Assembly (NCBI GenBank): GCA_949840775.1
Contig: CATKXO010000025.1
Coordinates: 1 to 43,291 of the forward strand
Direction of reading: 5' to 3'
Length of the DNA: 43,291 nucleotides
Source: an uncultured bacterium
Lineage (GTDB): Bacteria > Bacillota > Clostridia > Oscillospirales > Oscillospiraceae
Shown here piece after piece: positions 32,228 through 41,417 of this stretch. The notes under the pieces are model-generated. The model searched no databases. It saw only the letters and a list, made by a program, of their open reading frames with translations, and had not been told where the DNA came from. The position numbers were made by a program, and so were the translations under genes. Every line of letters starts with the position of its first letter. Positions within the stretch are counted from its first letter, which is position 1.

Positions 32228-33151
32228 TTATTGGTCCGCTTCCTTCATCAGCAGGTACATGACCGCCTTCTGGGCGTGGAGGCGGTTCTCCGCCTCGTCG
32301 AAAATCTCCTGAGCGTGGGCCTCGAAAACATCGGCGGTGATCTCCTCCCCCCGGTGGGCGGGCAGGCAGTGCTGCACCATACAGCCCTCGTTGGTCAGGG
32401 CCATCAGCTCTGCGTTGATCTGGTAGCCCTGGAAGGCTTTCACCCGGACGGCCTTCTCCTCCTCCTGGCCCATGGAGGCCCACACATCGGTAATCATCAC
32501 GTCGGCGCCCACGGCGGCCTCCTGGGGGGTACGGAACAGGGAGAACTTGTGGGCGGGGTCGCTCTTGGCAAAGTCCAGCACCTGGGGGTCGGGGTCGTAG
32601 CCCTGGGGACAGGCCACCGAGACCTCCATCCCCGTTTTCAGGCCGCCCACGATAAGGGAGTTGGCCATGTTGTTGCCGTCGCCGATGTAACACATCTTCA
32701 GGCCCTCCAGCACCGCCCGGTGCTCCCGGATGGTGAGCAGGTCGGCCAGCACCTGGCAGGGGTGGCAGAAGTCGGTCAGGCCGTTGATAACGGGAATCTG
32801 GGTATACCGGGCCAGAGTCTCCACCTCCTCCTGGGCGAAGGTGCGGATCATGATGCCGTTGCAGTAGCGGTCCAGCACCCGGGCGGTGTCCTCAATGGGC
32901 TCCCCACGGCCAATCTGGCTCTCCTTGCCGGAGAGGAACAGGGCGTGGCCCCCCAGCTGGTACATCCCCGTCTCGAAGGAAACGCGGGTACGGGTGGAGT
33001 TCTTCTCAAAAATCATGGCCAGGGTCTTGCCCTTGAGATAGTCCTTGTGGATGTTGTGCTTGGTCTCATATTTCAGCTGGTCCGCCGTGTTCAGGATGGA
33101 CACGATGTCCTCCCCGGACAGGTCCAGCAGCTTCAACAGGTCTTTTTTCAT
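32228..33151 (-). CDS. argF: Ornithine carbamoyltransferase (EC 2.1.3.3)
   Basis: The 307-residue enzyme makes citrulline from ornithine and carbamoyl phosphate. It starts at ATG 33151 (MKKDLLKLLDLSGEDI). The carbamoyl-phosphate site is EKNSTRTRVSFE, the DFCHPCQVLADLLTI loop follows, and the ornithine site is MVQHCLPAHRGEEI. Last gene of the arginine operon, 13 nt after argB. Biosynthetic rather than catabolic use is inferred from the operon. Confidence 0.95.
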   Translation of the reverse strand: MKKDLLKLLDLSGEDIVSILNTADQLKYETKHNIHKDYLKGKTLAMIFEKNSTRTRVSFETGMYQLGGHALFLSGKESQIGRGEPIEDTARVLDRYCNGIMIRTFAQEEVETLARYTQIPVINGLTDFCHPCQVLADLLTIREHRAVLEGLKMCYIGDGNNMANSLIVGGLKTGMEVSVACPQGYDPDPQVLDFAKSDPAHKFSLFRTPQEAAVGADVMITDVWASMGQEEEKAVRVKAFQGYQINAELMALTNEGCMVQHCLPAHRGEEITADVFEAHAQEIFDEAENRLHAQKAVMYLLMKEADQ

Positions 33152-33164
33152 TGGACAGTCCCCC

Positions 33165-34019
33165 TTAATTGGTGAGCATGGTGCCCACGCCGGCATCGGT
33201 GAGCAGCTCCATCAGCAGGGAGTGGGACACACGGCCGTCCAGAATGACGGCGGAGCCCACACCGGAGCGGACGGCGTTGACACAGCAGTCCACCTTGTGG
33301 ACCATCTCGCCGGCGATAACCCCCTCCCGCACCAGGGCGGGGACAGAGGAGAGCTGAATCTCGTGGAGCAGGGAGCTCTCATCGCCGGGGGTGCGGAGCA
33401 GGCCCCGGACGCCGGCCAGGACGATGAGCTTCTCCGCCTCCAGGGCCACCGCCAGCTTGTAGGCGGCGGTATCGGCGTCTATATTGCAGGCGGCCGCCCC
33501 GTCCACTGACGAGGCCACGGGGGCCACCACGGGGATATAGCCCTTGTCCAGGGCAGAGGCCACAATAGAGGCGTCCACGTGGGAAATGCTGCCCACGCAG
33601 CCGTACTTTTCATCCAGCTGCCTGGCCTGGAAGGTGATTCCGTCCAGGCCGCTCAGACCCACAGCGGTCCCCCCCTGCCAGTTGATCCTGGTCACCAGGT
33701 CCTTGTTCACCTGGCCGCACAGCACTTGCTGCACAATGGACATGGTCTCCTTGTCGGTGCAGCGCAGGCCGTCCTCAAAATGGGGTTCCTTCCCCAGACG
33801 GGCCAGCATACTGTTGATTTCCACTCTGCCGCCGTGTACCAGCACCACCCGAATGCCCACCAGGGACAGCGTAATAATGTCGGAGAGGACATCATCACAC
33901 ATCATCTCAGGGACGGCGCTGCTGTCATATTTAATCACAATGGTCTTGCCGTTAAATTGTTGTATATAGGGCAGGGCCTCAGCCAGCACCTGAGCCCGAT
34001 CCTGCTCGTTGAAGGACAT
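33165..34019 (-). CDS. argB: N-acetylglutamate kinase with altered glycine-rich loops
   Basis: The 284-residue protein matches ArgB end to end and starts at ATG 34019 behind AGGAGG. Recognisable segments are TIVIKYDSSAV, VVLVHGGRVEINSML, DGLRCTDKETMSIVQQVLCGQVNK, VGLSGLDG, CNIDADTAAYKLAVALEAEKLIVL and DGRVSHSLLMELLTDAGVGTM. K30 aligns with the phosphate-binding Lys. Canonical KYGGNAM-type and HGGGPEI-type motifs read KYDSSAV and HGGRVEI here, changing glycines around the ATP phosphates and substrate. It lies between argJ and argF, so the pathway role is clear, but kinetics or regulation may differ. Confidence 0.85.
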   Translation of the reverse strand: MSFNEQDRAQVLAEALPYIQQFNGKTIVIKYDSSAVPEMMCDDVLSDIITLSLVGIRVVLVHGGRVEINSMLARLGKEPHFEDGLRCTDKETMSIVQQVLCGQVNKDLVTRINWQGGTAVGLSGLDGITFQARQLDEKYGCVGSISHVDASIVASALDKGYIPVVAPVASSVDGAAACNIDADTAAYKLAVALEAEKLIVLAGVRGLLRTPGDESSLLHEIQLSSVPALVREGVIAGEMVHKVDCCVNAVRSGVGSAVILDGRVSHSLLMELLTDAGVGTMLTN

Positions 34020-34040
34020 ATGCGGTTCCTCCTGTTCGGT

Positions 34041-35261
34041 TTATTTCCGGTAATTCCCGTTGATTTGGACGTACTCGGCGGTGAGGTCGCAGCCCCAGCA
34101 GACGGCCTGCTGGTCCCCCTCGTGGAGGTCCACGTCGATAACCACTTCGGGCTGGTTCAGAATCTCCCTGGCCTTGTCCATGTCCAGGGGGGCCGCCTCC
34201 CCTCGGATACAGGCCAGCACCTCACCCGCCGCGGAGCGGAAGTAGATGTCCACATGCTCGGGCCGGAAGGGGGCCTTGGAGCAGCCCATGGCGATCATCA
34301 CCCGGCCCCAGTGGGGGTCACAGCTGAACATGGAGGCCTTGATGAGGTCGGAGGACACCACCGACCGGGCCAGCCGCTCAGCCCACTCCTCGCTGCGGGC
34401 GCTGCGGACCTGGCAGGTAATCAGCTTTGTGGAGCCGGTGCCGTCTGCGGCGATGGCCCGGGCCATATAGGTGCACACCGCCTCCAGGGCCTGGTAGAAG
34501 GTCTGGTAGTCCTCATCCTTCCACTCAATGAGGGGATTGCCCGCCATGCCGTTGGCCAGGGCCACACACATGTCGTTGCTGGAGGAATCTCCGTCCACCA
34601 CCACGCGGTTGAAGGTCTTGGCGGTCACCTCCCGCAGGGCCTCCTCCAGCATCTGGGGGGTGATGGCGCAGTCCGTGGTGATGAAGCACAGCATGGTCCC
34701 CATATTGGGGTGGATCATGGAGGAGCCCTTGGCAATAGCCCCCAGCTTGACCGTTTTGCCCCCCAGCTCCAGGGAGAGGGCGATCTCCTTTCTGGAGCGG
34801 TCGGTGGTCATGATGGCCTCTGCCGCCAGGCCGGAATTTGCGTTGGACAGCCCCGCCGCGATACCGGGGATGCCCTTCTCGATGACGGCGATGTTCAGGG
34901 GCTGGCCTACCACGCCGGTGGAGGCCACCACGAAGTCCTCCGCCTCCCGGCCGGTGGCCTGGGCGGCGGCAGCGCACATGGCCTGGGCGCTCTCATGTCC
35001 CCTGGGACAGCAAGCGTTGGCACAGCCGCTGTTGACAACAATGCCCCAGGCGGAGCCGTTCTCCAGATGCTCCATGGTCACATACAGGGGGGCGGCCTTC
35101 ACCCGGTTCAGGGTGTACACCGCCGCCGCCGCACACTCCTGCTCAGACAGGATCAGGGCCACATCGGGCTTCTCCGGCCCCTTGCCCTTCACTCCGCAGT
35201 GGGCAGCGTTGGCCGTAAAGCCGGTGGCGGCGCACACGCCGCCGGTGATTTCGTTGAACAT
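34041..35261 (-). CDS. argJ: Glutamate N-acetyltransferase / ornithine acetyltransferase
   Basis: The 406-residue proenzyme recycles acetyl groups from N-acetylornithine to glutamate (linear-cycle coupling of arginine synthesis). Family features are TGFTANAAHCGVKGKG, the VVNSGCANAC oxyanion region, the STGVVGQPL loop, and KGSSMIHPNMGTML (about 178-191), whose Thr (about 189) is the self-cleavage nucleophile giving alpha and beta chains. DGDSSSNDMC follows. ATG 35261 has AAGGAG upstream. Whether it also uses acetyl-CoA (bifunctional type) cannot be read from sequence. Confidence 0.94.
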   Translation of the reverse strand: MFNEITGGVCAATGFTANAAHCGVKGKGPEKPDVALILSEQECAAAAVYTLNRVKAAPLYVTMEHLENGSAWGIVVNSGCANACCPRGHESAQAMCAAAAQATGREAEDFVVASTGVVGQPLNIAVIEKGIPGIAAGLSNANSGLAAEAIMTTDRSRKEIALSLELGGKTVKLGAIAKGSSMIHPNMGTMLCFITTDCAITPQMLEEALREVTAKTFNRVVVDGDSSSNDMCVALANGMAGNPLIEWKDEDYQTFYQALEAVCTYMARAIAADGTGSTKLITCQVRSARSEEWAERLARSVVSSDLIKASMFSCDPHWGRVMIAMGCSKAPFRPEHVDIYFRSAAGEVLACIRGEAAPLDMDKAREILNQPEVVIDVDLHEGDQQAVCWGCDLTAEYVQINGNYRK

Positions 35262-35278
35262 ATGCGTTACTCCTTCCT

Positions 35279-35411
35279 AAAGGCCCCCTTCACAAAGGGG
35301 GCTCCCGGCGAAGCCGGGTGGGGGGTTCCGGACAAGCAGATGCGCTTTGATAGGGAAAACCCTCCGTCACCGCCTTCGGCGGTGCCACCTCCCTTTGCGA
35401 AGGGAGGCTTT
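35279..35411. repeat. Second intergenic repeat family, filling the argH-argJ gap
   Basis: The left block is AGGCCCCCTTCACAAAGGGGGC, in which GCCCCCTT pairs with AAGGGGGC, followed by the stem CCCGGCGAAGCCGGG. The right block has ACCGCCTTCGGCGGT and CCTCCCTTTGCGAAGGGAGG stems. Outer ends AAGGCC/GGCTTT are roughly inverted. The sequence differs from the TGTAGGGG family but uses the gap the same way: it abuts the argH stop and ends 17 nt before argJ. Confidence 0.8.
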
Positions 35412-36794
35412 TTACGCTCTTCTGGATGCTGTAAACGCTTCAATCAGGTCAATCTGCTTCTCCACACTCTCCCTGGCCGGGCCGCCGTAGACCTTGCGGC
35501 CGTTGACGCAGGTCTTCAGGGCCAGGGCCTGATACACATCGGTGTCGAACAGCCCGGAGATGGCCCGGAAGTCCCGGAGGGTGAGGGTGTCCAGGGTGTC
35601 CCCCGTCTTGATGCACAGGTTGACCAGCCGGCCCACGATCATGTAGGCCTCCCGGAAGGGCAGGCCCTTCTTCACCAGATAGTCGGCGCAGTCGGTGGCG
35701 TTGATGAAGCCGCCGGCGGCCGCCTTGGCCATATCCCGGGGGCGGACGGTGAGGGTGTCCACCATGGCGGCGAAGACGGGCAGGCACAGCTCTACCGTGT
35801 CGATGGCGTCGAAAATGGCCTCCTTGTCCTCCTGCATATCCTTGTTGTAGGCCAGAGGGAGGGCTTTCATTACCGTGAGCAGGGTGACAAGACTGCCGTA
35901 CACCCGGCCCGTCTTGCCCCGCACCAGCTCGGCCACGTCGGGGTTTTTCTTCTGGGGCATGATGGAGGAGCCGGTGGAGTAGGCGTCATCCAGGTCCACA
36001 AACTTGAACTCCCAGGAGCACCACAGGATGATCTCCTCGGAGAACCGGGACAGGTGCATCATCAGGATAGACAGGGCGGACAGCAGTTCAATGGCGTAGT
36101 CCCGGTCGGACACCGAGTCCATGGAGTTGTCGGTGGGCTTGGCAAAGCCCAGGGCGGAGGCCGTTTCAAAGCGGTCCACCGGGTAGGTGGAGGTGGCCAG
36201 GGCGCCCGCCCCCAGGGGGCACTCGTCCAGCCGCTCCAGGCAGTCCTCCAGGCGGGTAACATCCCGCTTGAACATGTTGGCGTAGGCCATCATGTAGTGG
36301 CCAAAGGTGGTGGGCTGGGCCCGCTGGAGGTGGGTGTAGCCGGGCATGACGGTGTCCAGGTTGGCCCTGGCCTTCTTGACCAGCACATCCTCCAGGTCCA
36401 GCACCTGGCCGATGAGGACGGGAATCTCCTGCTTCACATACAGCCGGGTGTCCACCGCCACCTGGTCGTTGCGGGACCGGGCGGTGTGCAGCCGCTTGCC
36501 GGCCTCCCCCACCCGCTGGGTGAGCTCGGCCTCGATGTTCATGTGGATGTCCTCGTTCTCCAGGGTAAATTCCACGCCCCCGGCCTCAATGTCGGCCAGG
36601 ATGGCCTTCAGGCCGCTGACGATGGTCTCCGCCTCGTGGGCCTCGATGATGCCGCATTTGCCCAGCATCTGGGCGTGGGCGATGGAGCCGGCGATGTCCT
36701 GCTGGTACAGCCGGGCGTCGAAGCCGATGGAGGAGTTGAAGTCGTTGACAAGGGTGTCGGTTTCCTTTTGGAACCGTCCGGCCCAGAGTTTCAT
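35412..36794 (-). CDS. argH: Argininosuccinate lyase (EC 4.3.2.1)
   Basis: The 460-residue fumarase-superfamily enzyme releases arginine and fumarate. It starts at ATG 36794 (MKLWAGRFQKETDTLVNDFN) behind AAGGAG. Hallmarks are the LHTARSRNDQVAVDTRLY segment, PGYTHLQRAQPTTFGH with the catalytic His, and the signature loop GSSIMPQKKNPDVAEL with the catalytic Ser. It lies between argG and argJ, separated from each by repeat elements. Confidence 0.96.
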   Translation of the reverse strand: MKLWAGRFQKETDTLVNDFNSSIGFDARLYQQDIAGSIAHAQMLGKCGIIEAHEAETIVSGLKAILADIEAGGVEFTLENEDIHMNIEAELTQRVGEAGKRLHTARSRNDQVAVDTRLYVKQEIPVLIGQVLDLEDVLVKKARANLDTVMPGYTHLQRAQPTTFGHYMMAYANMFKRDVTRLEDCLERLDECPLGAGALATSTYPVDRFETASALGFAKPTDNSMDSVSDRDYAIELLSALSILMMHLSRFSEEIILWCSWEFKFVDLDDAYSTGSSIMPQKKNPDVAELVRGKTGRVYGSLVTLLTVMKALPLAYNKDMQEDKEAIFDAIDTVELCLPVFAAMVDTLTVRPRDMAKAAAGGFINATDCADYLVKKGLPFREAYMIVGRLVNLCIKTGDTLDTLTLRDFRAISGLFDTDVYQALALKTCVNGRKVYGGPARESVEKQIDLIEAFTASRRA

Positions 36795-36815
36795 AGCAAT
36801 CGCTCCTTGTTGGTT

Positions 36816-36886
36816 TGTAGGGGCGGCCTTTGGCCGCCCGAACGATTCGGTGCGGAATATACGGGCGGCCAAAGGCCGCCCCTACA
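36816..36886. repeat. Palindromic intergenic element (copy 12)
   Basis: TGTAGGGGCGG and CCGCCCCTACA ends. Both inner hairpins read GGGCGGCC-TTTGG-type stems (GGGCGGCCTTTGGCCGCCC and GGGCGGCCAAAGGCCGCCC), so the element is nearly a perfect palindrome. It lies 21 nt upstream of argH, in tandem with the next element. Confidence 0.88.
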
Positions 36887-36891
36887 CGGCA

Positions 36892-36959
36892 TGTGGGACC
36901 CGCCGCCCTCGGCGGGTCAACGGTAGAGGGAATGACCCGCCCAGAGGGGCATCCCCACA
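36892..36959. repeat. Palindromic intergenic element in tandem (copy 13)
   Basis: TGTGGGACC to CCCCACA, with an intact left hairpin ACCCGCCGCCCTCGGCGGGT and a degraded right arm (ACCCGCCCAGAGGGGCATCCCCACA region). It begins 7 nt from the argG stop and 5 nt from copy 12, so the two together fill the gap. Confidence 0.8.
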
Positions 36960-36966
36960 GCATTCC

Positions 36967-38181
<1,215 letters not shown>

Positions 38182-38247
38182 GGCTTTTTAACCTCCAAAA
38201 ATTCAGGATCAGGGCAACTTTTTGCCCTCTCCGCGTTTTACTGAATC

Positions 38248-38276
38248 AGTTTACCACTCTTTCCTGCGGAATGCAA
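38248..38276 (-). promoter_or_regulatory. Promoter of the arginine operon
   Basis: On the minus strand TTGCAT (38271-38276), 17 bp, TAAACT (38248-38253), about 67 bp before the argG ATG. Confidence 0.6.
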
Positions 38277-38337
38277 GTGATTTTTTGCATGACTATACAT
38301 CATTTCCCCAAATTTTTCCGTATATATTCCACAAAAA

Positions 38338-38374
38338 AGTATTTTTATTCTGTATATTGTGAATTTTTATTCAC
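38338..38374. promoter_or_regulatory. Paired ARG boxes (ArgR/AhrC operator candidate)
   Basis: GTGAATTTTTATTCAC (38359-38374) is a palindrome whose complement contains TGAATAAAAATTCA, the core of the Bacillus AhrC operator. A second, weaker box (GTATTTTTATTCTG, 38339-38352) has the same ATTTTTATTC core exactly 22 bp away, the two-turn spacing of tandem ARG boxes. They lie about 60-100 bp upstream of the argG -35 and about 90 bp from the divergent HPt promoter. Confidence 0.65.
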
Positions 38375-38461
38375 TTCCGGCAGCCCGCTTCCGGTTTCCG
38401 GAGCGAGGCGCAAATTTTTATTGAAAATTCTTGGATAGCTATGGCCCAATCCCAAAAACCG

Positions 38462-38470
38462 TGGTATAAT
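38462..38470 (+). promoter_or_regulatory. Extended -10 promoter of the HPt-response regulator pair
   Basis: TGGTATAAT with no clear -35; the surrounding GTGGTATAATGGCGGCACCC resembles the mazF promoter at 31005. Start near 38477, leader about 85 nt. The 381-bp region between argG and the HPt gene holds this, the argG promoter and the ARG boxes. Confidence 0.55.
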
Positions 38471-38562
38471 GGCGGCACCCCGTCTGCGCCTCCAGGCGCG
38501 GGCACTTTCCGGCCGCAGGGCCTGATCCTGAAAAGATTGGTACAGAAAGGAACGACCGAAAT

Positions 38563-38964
38563 ATGGATGACATGCAGAGCTGCTTAAACGTGCTGCGGAA
38601 CAACGACGTGGATGTGGACTCCGCAGTGAACCGCCTGATGGGCAACGACAACCTATACCTGGAGTTCATCAAGCGTCTGCCGGAGGAGCTGAACCTGGCA
38701 ACCATCCGAGAGGCCCTGGCCCACCAGGACGCAGAGGCTTTCCATTTCCATCTCCACAACCTGAAAGGCTTTGCAATCAATTTAGGGATCACCGAGATCT
38801 CTGACGCCGCCCAGGCGGGTCTGACCGAGTTCCGGGCCAGCCAATTCCGTAACATCACCAAACTGGAAGGGCTCTTGCAGGAGATCGAAGCCTCCGGTGA
38901 AAAGTTCGCCTCAGCACTGGTAGAGATCAAGGAAATTGAAGACTCCGCCGAAGAAGTGAAGTAA
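38563..38964 (+). CDS. Histidine phosphotransfer (HPt) domain protein
   Basis: The 133-residue helical protein starts at ATG 38563, with AGAAAGGA about 11 nt upstream. The HPt signature is HLHNLKGFAINLG with phosphoacceptor H65 (HxLKG), followed by an amphipathic helix and a Glu-rich C-terminus. HPt proteins relay phosphate between a hybrid kinase and a response regulator. The next gene, 14 nt away, is a response regulator, so the pair probably forms the end of a phosphorelay whose kinase is encoded elsewhere. Confidence 0.88.
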   Translation: MDDMQSCLNVLRNNDVDVDSAVNRLMGNDNLYLEFIKRLPEELNLATIREALAHQDAEAFHFHLHNLKGFAINLGITEISDAAQAGLTEFRASQFRNITKLEGLLQEIEASGEKFASALVEIKEIEDSAEEVK

Positions 38965-38978
38965 AGGGGGCGGGAGAC

Positions 38979-40181
38979 ATGCGCAATACCTTATTGATTA
39001 TTGACGACTCCGAGCTGGACCGCGCCATTTTTAATGAGATATTCAAAAAAGATTACCGCGTTCTGCGCGCCGCCACCGCCGCAGAGGGCATTGACCAGAT
39101 CCGCAAAAATGTTTTGGATATTGCCCTGGTCGTGCTGGATATCTGCTTGCAGCGGGGGCCCAGCGGCTTTGCCGTGTTGGAGCGCATCCACAAGCTGGAG
39201 GGCTGTGCCAATGTTCCCATCATCCTCCTCACGGCTGAGGCGGAGCCGGAATGGGTCTACCGCGGCGTGGAGCTGGGAGCGGTGGACTTTCTGGTAAAAC
39301 CGCTGGCCCCGGTCGCTACCCAGGCGCGCATCAAAAGCATCATCCTGGAGACCTGGGGCAACGAGGAGGAGCAGGAGGCGGACGCCCCTCTGGGGAAAAT
39401 TTCCCTGGCCCAGGCCGAGCTGCTGACCCAGCGCTGGCAGAAAAAATTCCTCAGCTTCTGCCAGAACCACGACACCACCTTTTCCAGCTATGTCCAGCGG
39501 CTGCGCATCATCACCAGCGCCCTGTCCAACGCCTACAGCGAGCTGTTTCCTGAGTCCGGACTTACCGCCTACGACGCCAAGCTCATCAGCATGGCCTCCG
39601 GCTTTGCAGAGATTGGGCAGCTGGGCCTGCCCGACGAGATCATCTGGGGCGGCCCCAATCAGCCGGAGCCGGGGCGGACTCAGTTCTTCCAGCACACCAA
39701 GCTGGGGGGCGACTTCTTTAAGGACGGCCCCCATGAGTGGGAGCCGCTGCTCACCTACTGCGCCGAGGTGGCCCAGTACCACCACAAGGACTACGACGGC
39801 TCCGGCTTCCCCATAGCCCTGGCCCGGGACGAGATTCCCCTGTCCGCCCAGCTGGTGCACACCGCTATGATGTGCAGCGACCTGGCCGACCGGTATGAGA
39901 ATGAGCACAATGTGTTCAAGATGGTCTACCGGGCCCTCTCTCTCCGGGTGGGGAGCATCCTGTCCCCCAATATGCTCAAGGCGGTGGAAGAAGCTCAAAA
40001 GCCGCTGGAAAAAATCTTTCGCACCATGCACCTGAAAAAACGGACCGAGGACGTGGAGGAAAAGATGCGGGTTAGGGAGGCCCTCACCGTCCGCCCCGAC
40101 GCCAAAGCCCAGCCCGCCAAAAACGCAAACAAGAGCAAGATCAACAGTTTTTTCCGCACCCAACACCCCAGTGACAGTTAA
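38979..40181 (+). CDS. Response regulator with degenerate HD-GYP-like output domain
   Basis: The 400-residue protein has a receiver domain (1-125) with acidic pocket IIDDSELD and phosphoacceptor D54 in VVLDICLQ, Thr in LLTAEAEP and Lys in FLVKPL. From about 150 to 350 the fold follows HD-GYP proteins, with HHKDYDGSGFPIAL for the usual HHE.xDGSGYP and a 3-helix end. The HD metal pair is replaced (SGFAEIGQLGLP where HDIGKIGIP is usual), so cyclic-di-GMP hydrolysis is doubtful. The tail (350-400) is basic and low in structure. It is coupled to the upstream HPt gene. Confidence 0.85.
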   Translation: MRNTLLIIDDSELDRAIFNEIFKKDYRVLRAATAAEGIDQIRKNVLDIALVVLDICLQRGPSGFAVLERIHKLEGCANVPIILLTAEAEPEWVYRGVELGAVDFLVKPLAPVATQARIKSIILETWGNEEEQEADAPLGKISLAQAELLTQRWQKKFLSFCQNHDTTFSSYVQRLRIITSALSNAYSELFPESGLTAYDAKLISMASGFAEIGQLGLPDEIIWGGPNQPEPGRTQFFQHTKLGGDFFKDGPHEWEPLLTYCAEVAQYHHKDYDGSGFPIALARDEIPLSAQLVHTAMMCSDLADRYENEHNVFKMVYRALSLRVGSILSPNMLKAVEEAQKPLEKIFRTMHLKKRTEDVEEKMRVREALTVRPDAKAQPAKNANKSKINSFFRTQHPSDS

Positions 40182-40182
40182 T

Positions 40183-40220
40183 GCAAAGCGGCCCGCCCCC
40201 ATTGGGACGGGCCGCTTTGC
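40183..40220. terminator. Hairpin between convergent response regulator and chromate transporter genes
   Basis: GCAAAGCGGCCCG (40183-40195) pairs with CGGGCCGCTTTGC (40208-40220) around a 12-nt loop. It starts 1 nt after the response regulator stop and ends 1 nt before the transporter stop. There is no T-run on the plus side. Confidence 0.6.
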
Positions 40221-40221
40221 G

Positions 40222-40809
40222 TCAAAATTGGAACACCGCGCCAACGACGGCCGCGGCGGCAATAAAGGCCACAGGGTGCAGCTTTTTCAGGGGAGTATAG
40301 CGCATACACACGAACACTCCAACCGCCAGCACCAGGGCGGGCCAGTGGACGGTAAACACACAGCGCTCCGCCCCCGGAAAGGCAAACAGCACCGACAGGG
40401 CCACGCTCAGCCCGGCGGAGGCAATCAGGGCGGTGGAGGCGGGCCGCAGGCCTTTAAAGACGGCGTCTACCGTTCTGGACTGACGGAACTTCTGCAAAAA
40501 TCCGGCGATAATGATGATGACAATCACCGACGGGGTGATCAGGCCCAGCGTGGCCAACACCGCGCCCGCCGCGCCGCCCAGCGGACCGCCCGCCAGACTG
40601 CCCGTCTGAAAGCCCACATAGGTGGCCATATTCACCCCCATGGGGCCGGGTGTGGACTCGGATACGGCGATCATGGTGGTCAGGTCGGCGTTGGTGAACC
40701 AGCCCGTCCGGGCCCCCATGTCCTGGAGAAAGGGGATGGTGGCCAGCCCGCCGCCCACGGCGAAGAGGCCCACCTTGGCAAATTCAAAAAACAGCCGCAG
40801 GAAAATCAT
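40222..40809 (-). CDS. Chromate transporter family subunit (short CHR, second of pair)
   Basis: The 195-residue membrane protein has about six hydrophobic segments and the CHR motif FAKVGLFAVGGGLATIPFLQ near the N-terminus, then STPGPMGVNMATYVGF. Short CHR proteins work as unequal pairs, one of each orientation, to export chromate or another oxyanion. The ATG overlaps the stop of its partner by 4 nt (ATGA). The substrate in gut anaerobes is not established. Confidence 0.88.
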   Translation of the reverse strand: MIFLRLFFEFAKVGLFAVGGGLATIPFLQDMGARTGWFTNADLTTMIAVSESTPGPMGVNMATYVGFQTGSLAGGPLGGAAGAVLATLGLITPSVIVIIIIAGFLQKFRQSRTVDAVFKGLRPASTALIASAGLSVALSVLFAFPGAERCVFTVHWPALVLAVGVFVCMRYTPLKKLHPVAFIAAAAVVGAVFQF

Positions 40810-41393
40810 TTCCCCTCACCGCCTTTCTTCCCCAAGCCCCAGATGGCATAGCCCGCAACTCCCGCCAGCACAATCAGCAGCGCTGGGGAACTGAGCGCTT
40901 CCAACACAGAGACGCCGCCGTAGAAGAAACGGCTGGCATTGGCCAGGACCAGCACACACAGGAAGATGGCGATGGCCGCCCCGCTTTTCAGGGTGGACTT
41001 GCCCAGCTTCAGCACACTGGAGGCAATCAGGGCCACCACCGCGGCGTTGATGCCCGCCAGGGCGTGCTGCACCACCGGGATACCGGCAAAGTTGGACAGG
41101 AAAGCGGCGATGACAGTGATGATAATCAGCGAAGGAAAAACCACCCCCAGGGTGGCCAGCACGCCGCCGGGGATGCCTCTGTACTTGTATCCGATAAATG
41201 TGGCGGTATTGACGGCGATGATGCCGGGGGTGCACTGGCCCACGGCGAAATAGTCGGTGAGCTCCTCATCGGTGGCCCAGCCCTTCTTCTCCACCACCTC
41301 CCGCTGGAGGATGGGCAGCATGGCGTAGCCCCCGCCAAAGGTGCATACCCCCACCTTGGCAAAGGTGAGGAAGAGGTCGGCGTAGATGTTCAA
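40806..41393 (-). CDS. Chromate transporter family subunit (short CHR, first of pair)
   Basis: The 195-residue partner has FAKVGVCTFGGGYAMLPILQRE and QCTPGIIAVNTATFIGYKY motifs and a hydrophobic profile like the second subunit. I chose TTG 41393 because AAAGGAG lies 8 nt upstream; the longer GTG at 41402 falls inside that ribosome site. With this start both subunits have the same length. The gene lies 25 nt from a palindromic element that separates it from ychF. Confidence 0.86.
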   Translation of the reverse strand: MNIYADLFLTFAKVGVCTFGGGYAMLPILQREVVEKKGWATDEELTDYFAVGQCTPGIIAVNTATFIGYKYRGIPGGVLATLGVVFPSLIIITVIAAFLSNFAGIPVVQHALAGINAAVVALIASSVLKLGKSTLKSGAAIAIFLCVLVLANASRFFYGGVSVLEALSSPALLIVLAGVAGYAIWGLGKKGGEGK

Positions 41394-41417
41394 TGGGATC
41401 ACTCCTTTGCATATAGC

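Noticed and set aside
33579-36926. Open frame of 1,115 codons on the plus strand opposite argB, argJ and argH
   Set aside because: Composition is typical of antisense frames in GC-rich DNA, it crosses three well-identified genes and a repeat, and no family motif is seen.
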